A stretch of DNA of 64,000 nucleotides from Microcaldota archaeon (GCA_021850625.1 JAJZLJ010000002.1:1-64000); one strand, 5' to 3'. Shown: positions 1 through 10,460, numbered from the stretch's first letter. Notes: generated from the letters alone by a model not told the origin. A program made the numbers and translations.

Positions 1-956
1 TTGCCTATCTTTAGAAAGTTCCTTTCAAAATACCGTTCAAAACTCTCAAATCTATTTTCTTTTACTGCAAGAAAAGCTGCACGCGGCTCGCCCCATATAG
101 GTACCTCAAGGAAGCTATTGAATTCGCTTTTCGGGGTAAATACGTTGTTGTCCTCCTGTGTGACTTTTACATGGCCGTGATCCGAGGTTACTACTATATC
201 GAAGCCATTCTCTTTTGCAGGCTTAAATAGAACCTTGGTGATAGATTGTAGCATAGTGTATAAGCTCTGTTCTACCTCCAATGAAGAAGGATCATATTGA
301 TGCTCCATGGTGTCAAGAGTGTCGCAGTATGCCAATACATAATCTACGTCGTCTGTACTCATGAGCTTAGTGATTTTGACGAGCATATCATCAAATGTGA
401 GATATGGAACTATATCTGCTGGACCGAGGGTTGCTACGCTGAGGCCAGATCCAACTAGATTTTTAGGTGTTAAAAAGATAGCTTTCTTGTTCCTAGCTTT
501 TATATTGCCCATAAGCTTTCCTTTCGGGTATAAATCCAATGGATTGATTTTTAGCTTAGGTCCCATCGAATCCATAGCAGATGTCATATAAAGAGAGTTT
601 ATTATCACTCCAGATTCTTTGATAAACAGATTAGTGCCTATTAATCCATGTTCTGCAGGTGTAATCCCTCCGTAAATACTACTTAAAATATTTATAGTTG
701 TAGATGGAAATAAAGTGGTAACCTTCTTATTTTCAAACTTGACCATATTCTTTTTTAGTTCCTGAGTTTTCGAGGTGACTCTTTCAAGTAAATTATAACC
801 AAGTCCATCAATCAGAATGAGAACTTTTCTTTGACTCTTACCTACCAATCCTCCATTAGTCCCGTCTCCTATTTGTTTGCTTGCCTCAAAACTGCTATTC
901 TTAAAGTCAGGCAGAATGAAACCCTCTTCTTTAAGCTCTGATAATATCGATGCCAT
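1..956 (-). CDS. alkaline phosphatase superfamily / type I phosphodiesterase-nucleotide pyrophosphatase-like protein (3' end outside window)
   Basis: Manual reverse translation gives an open frame MASILSELKEEGF...VLILIDGLGYNLL...TTLFPSTT...HGLIGTNLF...YCDTLDTMEHQYDP...VTSDHGHVK with no stop before the window edge; motifs typical of the AP superfamily. Absent from the ORF track because it is incomplete. Confidence 0.85.
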   Translation of the reverse strand, partial: MASILSELKEEGFILPDFKNSSFEASKQIGDGTNGGLVGKSQRKVLILIDGLGYNLLERVTSKTQELKKNMVKFENKKVTTLFPSTTINILSSIYGGITPAEHGLIGTNLFIKESGVIINSLYMTSAMDSMGPKLKINPLDLYPKGKLMGNIKARNKKAIFLTPKNLVGSGLSVATLGPADIVPYLTFDDMLVKITKLMSTDDVDYVLAYCDTLDTMEHQYDPSSLEVEQSLYTMLQSITKVLFKPAKENGFDIVVTSDHGHVKVTQEDNNVFTPKSEFNSFLEVPIWGEPRAAFLAVKENRFESFERYFERNFLKIG

Positions 957-1142
957 ATAATCTTTTAAAACCTGCTTAATTAAATACTTACTTCGCCGCT
1001 TTGAATACTTTGAAATTTACTTTTATCTCAACCATAAATGGCGTTGGATTTCCAGCTCACGTAATTAACTAAGCAAAATTGAGGGTAAAAGCGTAACAAT
1101 AATAAAAGATAACAATATTAACTTATTCTTCTAGTTATATGC

Positions 1143-1520
1143 ATGGCATTTGGCTACGTTGCTATTATAATATTTATTGCTTTTTCAGTATTTATACCAG
1201 CTTCATTAGTACTTAGTTCAATGTTATTAGGATCCAAAAAAAAGCAAAATAAGGTTTCGGGGCTCAATTTTGAAAGTGCAGAGGCAAGTATAGGCTCAAG
1301 GATCTCTATAATGTCAGAGTACTTTCATTACTTTACTGGATTCTTAGCCTTTGAGGTGGTTGTTGCACTTGTACTTGCATGGGCATATGTTGCAAGAGGT
1401 ATTCAATTTACAGACAATATTTATTTCTTAGTTATGTTGTTATTATGTATGATTTTAGAGGTATTTGTTATGCTTTTTGCATTGAAGCGTTTTTGGAGAG
1501 TAGGTGAGTATTTTGAATGA
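1143..1520 (+). CDS. nuoA: NADH-quinone oxidoreductase-like subunit A
   Basis: Three-TM subunit 3 family pattern; first gene of a nuo-type operon. Confidence 0.85.
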   Translation: MAFGYVAIIIFIAFSVFIPASLVLSSMLLGSKKKQNKVSGLNFESAEASIGSRISIMSEYFHYFTGFLAFEVVVALVLAWAYVARGIQFTDNIYFLVMLLLCMILEVFVMLFALKRFWRVGEYFE

Positions 1521-2067
1521 TGATGTACAACTCAACGCAAGACAAGAGATGGATATGTTAGTTGCTGACTCGCTTAAAAAAAGCAAGGCAAAGCCAAATG
1601 TGGCTTTTGCAAAACTGTCTGATTTGAGCAAGGTAATGTCTAAAGGTATTGTAGAATGGTCAAGGGTAAATTCATTATGGCCGCTGCAATTTGGACTAGC
1701 TTGCTGCGCCATGGAGCTTATGGATTTTGGTTCTGCAAGAGTGGATGCTGAAAGAAAGGGTTTTCTGCTTTTTAGAGCTACGCCAAGGCAAGCGGATGTT
1801 ATGCTCGTTGCAGGATGGGTTACAAAATCAATGGTTCCAGAAGTAAAAAGGCTTTATGAACAGATGTCGCAGCCAAGATATGTGATAGCTTTTGGAGAAT
1901 GCGCAACATGTGGAGGACCGTGGTGGGAAAGTTATAATATAATAAAGGGAATAGATCAGGTTCTTCCTGTAGATGTGTATGTTGCGGGATGCCCTCCAAG
2001 ACCGGAAAATCTTTTCTCCGCGCTTATGAAATTACAGAAAAAGGTAGGTGGAAAAATTGAATATTAA
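1513..2067 (+). CDS. nuoB: NADH-quinone oxidoreductase-like subunit B (Fe-S)
   Basis: LACCAMELM...RQADVMLVAGWVTKSM...GECATCGGPWW...VAGCPPRPE; TTG start placed 6 nt after GGTG (track start 1504). Confidence 0.93.
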   Translation: MNDDVQLNARQEMDMLVADSLKKSKAKPNVAFAKLSDLSKVMSKGIVEWSRVNSLWPLQFGLACCAMELMDFGSARVDAERKGFLLFRATPRQADVMLVAGWVTKSMVPEVKRLYEQMSQPRYVIAFGECATCGGPWWESYNIIKGIDQVLPVDVYVAGCPPRPENLFSALMKLQKKVGGKIEY

Positions 2068-2422
2068 AAGAGAGCTGCTTTTGGGCACAGTTAAAAAAAT
2101 GCACGAAGAAGGTTATGATTATTTAGTTAAAATAACAGCAGTTGATTATGTAAAAACTCTGGAGGTGGTTTATATATTAAGAAATTTGAACCTGAACAAA
2201 GACGAGCTTCTTGAGGTTACCATAACTCCTGAAGACGCATGGATAAATAGTATAATTGAAATTTATAAAGCTGCAGAATGGTATGAACGTGAATTGCAAG
2301 AGATGTTTGGAATAAAAATTAAAGATAAAAAACTTAAAAAGTTGCTACTTGAAAAATGGGACGGTAAGGGTTATCCACTGAGAAAAAACTTTCTTTGGAA
2401 TAAACCATATGAAAAAGTGTAG
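2057..2422 (+). CDS. nuoC: NADH-quinone oxidoreductase-like subunit C
   Basis: Short 30-kDa subunit family: ITAVDY...WYERELQEMFGI...GYPLRKNF; TTG start 6 nt after GGTG. Confidence 0.88.
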   Translation: MNIKRELLLGTVKKMHEEGYDYLVKITAVDYVKTLEVVYILRNLNLNKDELLEVTITPEDAWINSIIEIYKAAEWYERELQEMFGIKIKDKKLKKLLLEKWDGKGYPLRKNFLWNKPYEKV

Positions 2423-2424
2423 TT

Positions 2425-3525
2425 ATGGCTTTGACTCGAATAAATATAGGTCCTGTTCATCCAAGCACGCATGGAGTTGCTAGGCTTGTTGTAGATTTAG
2501 ATGGAGACACTATAGTAAAGGTAGAACCGCATGTTGGTTATCTACATAGAGGCGTTGAGAAACTTGTAGAGACAAGAATGTACATGCAAAACCCACCATA
2601 TATGGAAAAGATAGATTATGTTGCCCCTATGTCAGTAGATGAACTTTATGTCGCTACTGTTGAGAAGGCAATGGGAATAGAGGTAAGTGAAAAGGCAGCA
2701 TATGCACGTATGATATTACTTGAACTTCAGAGGATAGCAAGCCACTTATTTTGGATAGGAAGCGTGACAAACGATCTTGGACAGTCCTTCACTGGATTTA
2801 TGTGGGGCTTTAGAGACAGAGATGTTATTCTAAGATTGCTTGAAGAAGCTACCGGACAGAGAATGTTTTATGTTAATATGCGTCTTGGAGGAGTTACGCG
2901 AGAGTTTCCAGAAGATTTTGAGTCTAATGTTTTAAACGCTATGAAGTATATGGAAAAGCGCATTAAAAGCTATGAAAACTTTATAGAAAAAAACCCGATT
3001 TTTATTCAAAGAATGAAGGGGGTAGGAGTTTTGAGAATAGAAGATGCAATAAATTTGGGTGTCACAGGCCACGTATTAAGGGCTTCAGGGGTAAAATATG
3101 ATGTAAGAAAGAATAATCCATATTATCAATATGAAACACTTAATTTTCATACTAAAATCTTAAGTTATGGAGATAATTTATCTAGATATAGAGTAAGAAT
3201 AATGGAGATTGAAGAGAGTATTAGAATAATAAGAGATTCTTTTTTCAAGCTGCAAAGTGCACAGGGAAGCATGGTTGGAATGCCCGTAAAACTAATTTCT
3301 CCAAAGCCAATCAATAAGATATCGATCGTTAATAGGGAGTTACCGAGAGGAGAAGGCTTGATGTATATGGTTGCAGAAGATCAAAAACCGTATAGACTTT
3401 CTATGAGGGCTCCCACTTTTATAAATCTTTCCGCTTTAAACCACATTGCAAGAGGGCATAGACTTTCAGACTTGTTTGCTATCTTTGCAACATTAGATTT
3501 AGTGATGGCTGATGTCGATAGATAG
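2425..3525 (+). CDS. nuoD: NADH-quinone oxidoreductase-like subunit D
   Basis: NIGPVHPSTHGVARL...HVGYLHRGVEKL...RIASHLFWIG; C-terminal MADVDR. Confidence 0.93.
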   Translation: MALTRINIGPVHPSTHGVARLVVDLDGDTIVKVEPHVGYLHRGVEKLVETRMYMQNPPYMEKIDYVAPMSVDELYVATVEKAMGIEVSEKAAYARMILLELQRIASHLFWIGSVTNDLGQSFTGFMWGFRDRDVILRLLEEATGQRMFYVNMRLGGVTREFPEDFESNVLNAMKYMEKRIKSYENFIEKNPIFIQRMKGVGVLRIEDAINLGVTGHVLRASGVKYDVRKNNPYYQYETLNFHTKILSYGDNLSRYRVRIMEIEESIRIIRDSFFKLQSAQGSMVGMPVKLISPKPINKISIVNRELPRGEGLMYMVAEDQKPYRLSMRAPTFINLSALNHIARGHRLSDLFAIFATLDLVMADVDR

Positions 3526-4516
3526 TATACTTAAGTATTTTTACTCCGGATTAAACTCACCGGACTTATTGACAAATATACTTTTTATTATAGTATATAC
3601 AATAATAATCTCATTACTTGTATCTGTATTTGCATATTTATTCGGATGGGTTGAAAGAAAACTTATAGCAAAGTCACAGTATAGGCATGGACCTACGTAT
3701 GTAGGAAAGTATGGAATCTTTCAGAATCTTGCCGACCTTATAAAACTCATAACTAAGCAAAAAGTAGTTCCAGAAAATGCAGATGTTTTACTTCTTAATA
3801 TTGCACCAATTCTTTTAGTAGGCATTACAATTTTAGTGATATTACTTATTCCATTCTCATCTTATCTTCAAGCTACAAATTTTGGATTAGGACTTTTAAC
3901 TGTTTTTGTTTTGCTAGGTTTTACACCATTATTGCTATTTGTAGCTGGATATGCAAGCGGCGGTAAGTTTGCCCAGATAGGCGCACAGAGATCTGTCCTT
4001 ATGCTAGTAAGCTATGAAATACCTATGATATTTGTCATAGCAACTGTAGGTTTTGCAGCAGGCAGCTATAGCTTAAGCGGAATAGTAAACATGCAAAGCA
4101 ACTTATTTTATGCATTTTTAATGCCGCTTGGATTAGTTATATTCTTTATAGCAATGCTTGCAGAGTTGGAACGCTCTCCTTTTGACTTAAGAGAGGCCGA
4201 TTCAGAACTTATTGCAGGTTGGCTTACCGATATAAGCGCGCCGTATTATGCTCTTGCACTTATGCTCGATTATATGAGAATGTTTATGGGATCATTACTT
4301 ATAGTGATCCTTTTCTTTGGAGGATGGAGCGGACCAATATTGCCAGGAATAGTATGGCTCATACTAAAGGCAGTTATAGTTTCATTGTTTATTATTTTAA
4401 TAAGAGTATCATTAGTTAGAATGCGTATAGACAAGATATTAAAAGTAGGATGGATGTATCTACTTCCATTGGCATTGATAAACCTTTTAATAACGTTTAT
4501 TATTGTAATAAGATAG
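3512..4516 (+). CDS. nuoH: NADH-quinone oxidoreductase-like subunit H
   Basis: WVERKLIAKSQYRHGPTYVGKYGIFQNLADLIKLITK; ERSPFDLREADSELIAGW. Confidence 0.93.
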   Translation: MSIDSILKYFYSGLNSPDLLTNILFIIVYTIIISLLVSVFAYLFGWVERKLIAKSQYRHGPTYVGKYGIFQNLADLIKLITKQKVVPENADVLLLNIAPILLVGITILVILLIPFSSYLQATNFGLGLLTVFVLLGFTPLLLFVAGYASGGKFAQIGAQRSVLMLVSYEIPMIFVIATVGFAAGSYSLSGIVNMQSNLFYAFLMPLGLVIFFIAMLAELERSPFDLREADSELIAGWLTDISAPYYALALMLDYMRMFMGSLLIVILFFGGWSGPILPGIVWLILKAVIVSLFIILIRVSLVRMRIDKILKVGWMYLLPLALINLLITFIIVIR

Positions 4517-4537
4517 GATATGGATAAGGTGTAAGAT

Positions 4538-4900
4538 TTGATAGAACCGGTCATAGAAACAATAAAGGCAATTGGAAAAAAACGTTTTACTGTTGAATTT
4601 CCAGAAGAAAAAGAATCATTGCCTGATAACTATAGATCTATGTTTAAATTAGACATTGAGACGTGTATAAGCTGCTCTGCGTGTGCAAGAATATGCCCAA
4701 ACGACACTATAACAATGGTCGGTATAATTACTGATAAGGGGGAAAAGGTTATGCCACAAATAGGCATTGAAAGATGTTTATTTTGTGCTCTGTGTGCAGA
4801 GGTCTGCCCTCCTAAATGCCTTACGCTTACAAAGAATTTCGAGGTTTTAGATGTTTACGATAAACGAGAGTTGATTAAAAGACCCGAGGAACTAGAGTAG
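4538..4900 (+). CDS. nuoI: NADH-quinone oxidoreductase-like subunit I (2x[4Fe-4S] ferredoxin)
   Basis: CISCSACARICP and CLFCALCAEVCPPKC; TTG start 6 nt after GGTG. Confidence 0.9.
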   Translation: MIEPVIETIKAIGKKRFTVEFPEEKESLPDNYRSMFKLDIETCISCSACARICPNDTITMVGIITDKGEKVMPQIGIERCLFCALCAEVCPPKCLTLTKNFEVLDVYDKRELIKRPEELE

Positions 4901-4905
4901 AGAAT

Positions 4906-5382
4906 ATGATAGATACAATATTTTTTGGAATTATCTCTGCGATTATGATAGCCTCAGGAGTATTAGTATTTTATCAGAAAAGTATAATGAGAGCAGTAAT
5001 AGCGCTCACAGTAGCCTTTACCTCAAGTGCGATTATTTTCTTTATTTTAGGACAGGCTTTCATAGCGTTACTACAACTCTTTGTTTTTGTAGGAGGACTT
5101 TCTACATATCTTATAGTGGCTGTGTCGTCAGAGTATAAAAAAATAAACCTGAAAGGATTTATCAGATTATGCATAGTTGCCATCCTTGTCTGTGCTGGAA
5201 TGATGCTACTCTTATTTAAAGCAACTTTTAATACGTCACAAGCTGCAGAAAGCATGAGTTCATTCTTTATCGAGGTATTTCAATCATACTTTCCAATAAT
5301 ATTTATGGCTTTGGTAATGCTGTTTCTTACTGCAATAGGCAGTGTTATAGTAATAAGAAGATTTGTAAAGCTGGTTACATGA
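4906..5382 (+). CDS. nuoJ: NADH-quinone oxidoreductase-like subunit J
   Basis: Hydrophobic NuoJ pattern; position in operon. Confidence 0.8.
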   Translation: MIDTIFFGIISAIMIASGVLVFYQKSIMRAVIALTVAFTSSAIIFFILGQAFIALLQLFVFVGGLSTYLIVAVSSEYKKINLKGFIRLCIVAILVCAGMMLLLFKATFNTSQAAESMSSFFIEVFQSYFPIIFMALVMLFLTAIGSVIVIRRFVKLVT

Positions 5383-5690
5383 TAGGATTATTTTATGTTA
5401 TAGGTGTTTCAATTGCTATGTTTGGTATAGGCATAGCGGCCATAGGATTCGAAAAAAACTTTGTAACGATAATGCTTGCTATAGAGCTTATTTTCATGGC
5501 GAGCACAATAGCAGTTGTAGGATTTTTTGAGTATGCCCAGCCTTTATCCGGGGCTGGAGCTTTCATTAGCATAGTTAGCATCTGGGCTGTTGCTGCAGTA
5601 GAGGTAATAACGCTGATAGCATTTTATGTTTACATGAAGGCTAGAGGCTTTGATTTTGATGTAAGCCTTTTATCAAAACTTAAGTGGTAA
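5379..5690 (+). CDS. nuoK: NADH-quinone oxidoreductase-like subunit K
   Basis: NFVTIMLAIELIFMA, small hydrophobic MnhC/NuoK family; overlaps nuoJ. Confidence 0.85.
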   Translation: MIGLFYVIGVSIAMFGIGIAAIGFEKNFVTIMLAIELIFMASTIAVVGFFEYAQPLSGAGAFISIVSIWAVAAVEVITLIAFYVYMKARGFDFDVSLLSKLKW

Positions 5691-5693
5691 TAA

Positions 5694-7457
5694 ATGCAAG
5701 CGTTAATACTTTTACTTCCTTTGCTCTTTGCCATAGCTGCAGTACGTTTTGTAAGAAAAGACTATACGCGATATATAGCATTAATAGGAAGTTTGACAAG
5801 TCTAGTTTTACTTGTTTTTATAAGCAGTGGCAGCTATACAATACAGTTACTTAATTTAGGAAGTTATTCATTACAAATTTCGACTAATATAGCAGGAATA
5901 AACCTTATGTTGCTTGGAATAGTATTGGGCATAGCTCCGTTAGTAATATTTTACTCCTTTGGATATATGAATATAAGAAGCGAGCAGAGACGTTTTTACA
6001 TAGAGATTTTAGCCTTTGAAGCTGCAATGCTGCTTTTCGCAATGAGTTATAGCTTTATTACCCTTTTTATAGCTTGGGAGTTTCTCAGTCTCACTAGTTA
6101 TATGCTGATAGGATTTTGGTATGAAAAAGAGAGCGCAAATAAAGCAGCTAGAAAGGCTATAACTACCGTTTTCATAGGGGATATTTGTATACTTGCAGTT
6201 ATAGCCATAATACTTTCGATTGCAGGTACAGTAAACTTTAATAGCGCGTTTGCTGCTTTGCAGACACGCCCTGGAATAGATGCTATCGTAGCAGTTTTGA
6301 TGATTATAGCTATCTTTACTAAATCTGCACAGTTTCCATTTAGTGAGTGGCTTCCAGATGCAATGGAAGGCCCAACGCCTGTATCTGCATTTCTTCACTC
6401 AAGCACAATGGTGAAAGCAGGCATATTTGCATTTGTCATACTTCTTCCTATTTTTTCTCAAGTAGGATTTAATTCTTTCATATTTTATATAGCTTTTATA
6501 ACTGTTGTTCTAGCTACGCTCAATGCATTGAAGGAAAAGCATGTTAAACGAATAATAGCCTATTCGACAGTGCAGGAACTTGGGCTCATGATGCTCGCTA
6601 TAAGTGCTGGTGCAGTAGCTGCAGGGGTATACTTTTTCTTTGCGCAGAGTTTTTACAAGGTTCTTTTATTTTTTAGTTCAGGAGCTATAATGGAAGCTAC
6701 AGAAAAGACAAGTATAGATGAAACCTCTGGACTTAAAGTAAACAAGATAGTTTATATCTCTACGTTGTTTGGAATTCTTGCTCTTGCAGGATTCATACCT
6801 TTTGATGGATTTTTTGCCAGCATAGGAATAGGAGCATCGTTTGCCGGAAATATTTTTATATTTGCAATTTTAAGCATAATTGGAATGTTTACAAGTATAT
6901 ACGCATTTAGATGGATGTTCCTTAATAGTAAAAAAGCGTCCCCAGCTACAATTACAAGATACACCTCAATGCCAAAAAGCATGGTATACAGTATGGTAAT
7001 AAGCGCCATACTTACCTTAATAGCATCTGCGGGATTTTTTTATCTTGGAACATTTTTATTTGGAAATGTTTATAATGGAATCGGAGTTGCCGCACTGAAT
7101 ACCACAGATATTTTAATTGAAAGTTTGATTGCCATAATAGGATTAATAATAGCGTATATTATTTATAAAAAAGCTCTGCGTATAAACTCAACTTTTCTTT
7201 CAGAGGTTATGAACAATGGTGTCATAGTTAATAAAGCTTACGAATACTTTGCAGCAGGTCTTTATGGAATTGCTGAGGGTGCATTTCTTTTTGAAGAAAG
7301 TTTGAGCAGACTTTTAGATAGCTTTGGAATTATGTTTATCGATATTGCAAAACTAATTAGGAAAGCTTCAGTAGGAGACATAAATCTTTATGCAATAATG
7401 CTAGCTGTCGGGATTATAATACTTTTTGTCTTTGTATATATTATCAGTGGTGTATGA
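5694..7457 (+). CDS. nuoL: NADH-quinone oxidoreductase-like subunit L (antiporter-like)
   Basis: TKSAQFPFSEWLPDAMEGPTPVSAFLHSSTMVKAGIF; RIIAYSTVQELGLM. Confidence 0.93.
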   Translation: MQALILLLPLLFAIAAVRFVRKDYTRYIALIGSLTSLVLLVFISSGSYTIQLLNLGSYSLQISTNIAGINLMLLGIVLGIAPLVIFYSFGYMNIRSEQRRFYIEILAFEAAMLLFAMSYSFITLFIAWEFLSLTSYMLIGFWYEKESANKAARKAITTVFIGDICILAVIAIILSIAGTVNFNSAFAALQTRPGIDAIVAVLMIIAIFTKSAQFPFSEWLPDAMEGPTPVSAFLHSSTMVKAGIFAFVILLPIFSQVGFNSFIFYIAFITVVLATLNALKEKHVKRIIAYSTVQELGLMMLAISAGAVAAGVYFFFAQSFYKVLLFFSSGAIMEATEKTSIDETSGLKVNKIVYISTLFGILALAGFIPFDGFFASIGIGASFAGNIFIFAILSIIGMFTSIYAFRWMFLNSKKASPATITRYTSMPKSMVYSMVISAILTLIASAGFFYLGTFLFGNVYNGIGVAALNTTDILIESLIAIIGLIIAYIIYKKALRINSTFLSEVMNNGVIVNKAYEYFAAGLYGIAEGAFLFEESLSRLLDSFGIMFIDIAKLIRKASVGDINLYAIMLAVGIIILFVFVYIISGV

Positions 7458-8825
7458 TTGATTTCTTTCTATATTTTTGGAATTTTATGTGCTGGACTCC
7501 TTTTTGGAGATTTACTTCTTGCAATTTTCTCTATTAAGAGGGTGCAGCTTGCTTTTAATCTGTTTATACTGGGAATTATAGGAATTATTATAATTTATAT
7601 TTACTATACAGGATCCTCTGCATCTATTTTAAACATAATATCATTCAATCCATTTTCTGAATTCTTCGCCCTTTTATTTACAGTAGGAGTTGCACTTATT
7701 AATCTTATTTATTACTCATTTGCAGATGATTATCGTGAGTTGTCACTTCTGCTTACTTTTTCCTTGATTGGAATGTATGTAGTGGCATTTTCAAGCACTA
7801 TACCTGGAATCTTTATAGGTCTTGAACTAATGAGCATACCGACTGTTTTCTCTGTTTTGCTTTCCAAAAAAAGCCTTGAAGCAGCTACCAAACTCTTTAT
7901 TATAGCGGCAATATCAATAGCTATCTTTTCATTTGCTATGGCAATAAATTATGGAGGTTCAGGTGCTATAAATCTAATTGAAAGCCAATATTCCACCATC
8001 TTGCTTATTGCGGTAATACTGTTCATAGTGTCGTTAGGTTTTGAAGCCTCTATTTTTCCATTTAATGTTTTGATACCTGATATTTATGAAGGTTCTCCAG
8101 CGTATATAACTGCATTACTTGGAGGTATTAATAAAAAAGTAGGCTTTGCTGCTTTGTTGCAAATACTAATACTTGTGTTTATAGTTTATCATTCTGCGTT
8201 CATAGTAATAGCAATATTATCGGTATTTACTATGTTTTACGGAAATATAGGAGCACTTATGCAAAAAAATCTGAAAAGGATTATGGCCTACTCATCGATA
8301 TCACAAGCAGGATATATACTTATTGGAATAGCAGTAGCGACATCGTATAGCATAAGCGGATCATTATTTCAGATCTTTGCGCATACTTTTATTTTTATAG
8401 GTATTTTAGCCATTATGGCTGTTTTGGAAAAAAGAAATATCTCTACCATAGACGGACTTTCAGGACTTAGCGAGAAAAACCAGTTTATAGCTTTTGCATT
8501 GGTATTATTTATGTTATCATTAGTAGGTCTTCCATTAACCACCGGTTTTGTTGGAAAGGTTCTAATATTTCTTGGCGCTGTTTCTGCCGGGCTTGCAATA
8601 CTTGCATTTCTTGGAATAATAAATAGCATAATATCACTATATTATTATTTGCGCATGATACTAGCTATTTATTCGAAAGGAGAAAAAGTACAGATGATAA
8701 TTGTTGATAATTATGTTTTATCTGTAATAATCATATGCTTAGCTATTACTATACTTTTTGGTGTGTTTCCACAACTAATGCTTGGAATGATTAACAATGC
8801 TGCAGCATATCTTTTGCATTTGTAG
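7458..8825 (+). CDS. nuoN: NADH-quinone oxidoreductase-like subunit N
   Basis: FEASIFPFNVLIPDIYEGSPAYITALLGGINKKVGF; KRIMAYSSISQAGYILIG; TTG start 5 nt after GGTG. Confidence 0.88.
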   Translation: MISFYIFGILCAGLLFGDLLLAIFSIKRVQLAFNLFILGIIGIIIIYIYYTGSSASILNIISFNPFSEFFALLFTVGVALINLIYYSFADDYRELSLLLTFSLIGMYVVAFSSTIPGIFIGLELMSIPTVFSVLLSKKSLEAATKLFIIAAISIAIFSFAMAINYGGSGAINLIESQYSTILLIAVILFIVSLGFEASIFPFNVLIPDIYEGSPAYITALLGGINKKVGFAALLQILILVFIVYHSAFIVIAILSVFTMFYGNIGALMQKNLKRIMAYSSISQAGYILIGIAVATSYSISGSLFQIFAHTFIFIGILAIMAVLEKRNISTIDGLSGLSEKNQFIAFALVLFMLSLVGLPLTTGFVGKVLIFLGAVSAGLAILAFLGIINSIISLYYYLRMILAIYSKGEKVQMIIVDNYVLSVIIICLAITILFGVFPQLMLGMINNAAAYLLHL

Positions 8826-8838
8826 TTATATGTGATAA

Positions 8839-9033
8839 ATGAATCTGTCAAGGAAAGCTTCAATGTATTTTAACTATAAAACTAAGACATCTTTAATATT
8901 TGCAACCTCTGTCATAAGTGGTCTTGGTATTATTCATTCTATTGCACTAATAGATAGAGTATATATTAGACTGATACATAAACTTGATTTGCAATTTAGG
9001 TATAAAATTAATGTAAAAGCAATGAAGGAATAA
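8839..9033 (+). CDS. small hypothetical protein between nuoN and the inverted nuoM (uncertain)
   Basis: 64 aa ORF with GTGAT-like SD just upstream; 3' end overlaps the end of convergent nuoM. No family recognised. Confidence 0.25.
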   Translation: MNLSRKASMYFNYKTKTSLIFATSVISGLGIIHSIALIDRVYIRLIHKLDLQFRYKINVKAMKE

Positions 9034-10399
9034 TTCCTATAAGAATTGTTGATGCTAAGAGAAATATTTCTGAGTATACAATACTATTTACAAGATAACC
9101 TGTTTGTTTTGATCTGCCTGAAAGAAATACTTTTTCAATGATCCAGAATAAAAATGCTCCGAGAAGTATTATACTTATTAACGGAAGTAAAGCCAGCACG
9201 CCAAATGTTGAAAATGCAGCAGTAAAAATAAGTATATCTGCTATAAATCCTGCTGTTAATGGAAGACCCAATGTTGCAAATACTCCCAATATGAATAGAT
9301 AAGCGACAGATGAAAAGTCTTTTATTATTCCTTTCAACGCCGATATTTCTAAGGTTCCGTAAAGTTCTTTTACTGTTCCAGCTATCAAAAATAACATAGA
9401 GATTGCTATCGCATGTGCAAGCATACCGTATAGTGCGCCATTAATTCCTAATGATATTCCAGAGGCTATTCCCAAGGACACTATGGCCATATCTGTTATG
9501 CTGCTATAAGCTATTGCACGTTTGAGATTGTTTTGGCGCATAGCAATAAATACAGAGTATATTGCTGAAAAAGAGAATAATATTGCAAGATATATCTGAT
9601 AACTCTTGAAGATTGGAAGCATTAAACTTACCAATATAAGACCATAACCACCAAATTTTAATAGTACCCCAGCAAGTATCATGCTGCCGGTTGTAGGCGC
9701 CTCGGTATGTGCATCTGGAAGCCAGTTATGAAATGGAAAGATTGGAATTTTTATCATGAACGCTATAAGAAGAAGTAGAAAAATAGGAAACTGAACAGCA
9801 ATTGGAATTGTAGCGCTATTTGCTATTATTTGTGAGATTACAAATGTGCTTGGATAAACATTATAGTATAATAAAAGTATGGCTATTAGAAGAAAAAGGC
9901 TTGATACTATTGAGTAGAGGATAAATTTTATTGAGGCATATCTGCGTTTTGTAGATCCAAAAAGATATATTATAAAAAACATTGAAAATTCAGCTATTTC
10001 CCAGAATATATAAAGCAGGAGAAGATTTGAGGAAAGAAAAAGAGCTAATGAAGATCCTTCGATTAATGCAAAAAGTACTGCGTATATGCGTTCATTATTT
10101 TTTATAAAATATCCTATTCCAATTGAGGATGCAAAAAAAACTATAGATGTCATCAATTCTAGAATCATGGTTATAGAGGTTATTGAAAAACCTACATTGA
10201 AGCCAAGGTATTCGAAACTAATTGAAGCGGTTATCCATGCTTGATTTGTTATAAATCCAAATACCAGAAATAGTGATAAAAGCAATACGATAAATGAGGT
10301 TATTGATTGTACTTTTTTAACAAAATACTTCGGAATTACAAGTATAGGAAGTATTGAAAGAAAAGGAATCAATATTATAAAAAACAGCAAAGGAAACAT
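9008..10399 (-). CDS. nuoM: NADH-quinone oxidoreductase-like subunit M
   Basis: MIKIPIFPFHNWLPDAHTEAPTTGSMILAGVLLKFGGYG; KRAIAYSSITDMAIV. Confidence 0.92.
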   Translation of the reverse strand: MFPLLFFIILIPFLSILPILVIPKYFVKKVQSITSFIVLLLSLFLVFGFITNQAWITASISFEYLGFNVGFSITSITMILELMTSIVFFASSIGIGYFIKNNERIYAVLFALIEGSSLALFLSSNLLLLYIFWEIAEFSMFFIIYLFGSTKRRYASIKFILYSIVSSLFLLIAILLLYYNVYPSTFVISQIIANSATIPIAVQFPIFLLLLIAFMIKIPIFPFHNWLPDAHTEAPTTGSMILAGVLLKFGGYGLILVSLMLPIFKSYQIYLAILFSFSAIYSVFIAMRQNNLKRAIAYSSITDMAIVSLGIASGISLGINGALYGMLAHAIAISMLFLIAGTVKELYGTLEISALKGIIKDFSSVAYLFILGVFATLGLPLTAGFIADILIFTAAFSTFGVLALLPLISIILLGAFLFWIIEKVFLSGRSKQTGYLVNSIVYSEIFLLASTILIGIIPSLLLH

Positions 10400-10460
10400 A
10401 TTATACCTATTATTATATAAGTTCTAGTTAAAAAAGTATATAAATAAGTCAGGTAATAAC

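Noticed and set aside
6009-6398. Antisense ORFs inside nuoL, nuoN, aspS, glyS, alaS and others (e.g. 6009..6398 -, 12644..13165 +, 20199..20537 +, 24651..25037 +)
   Set aside because: They lie fully opposite strongly conserved coding genes, lack family motifs and have composition typical of frame shadows.
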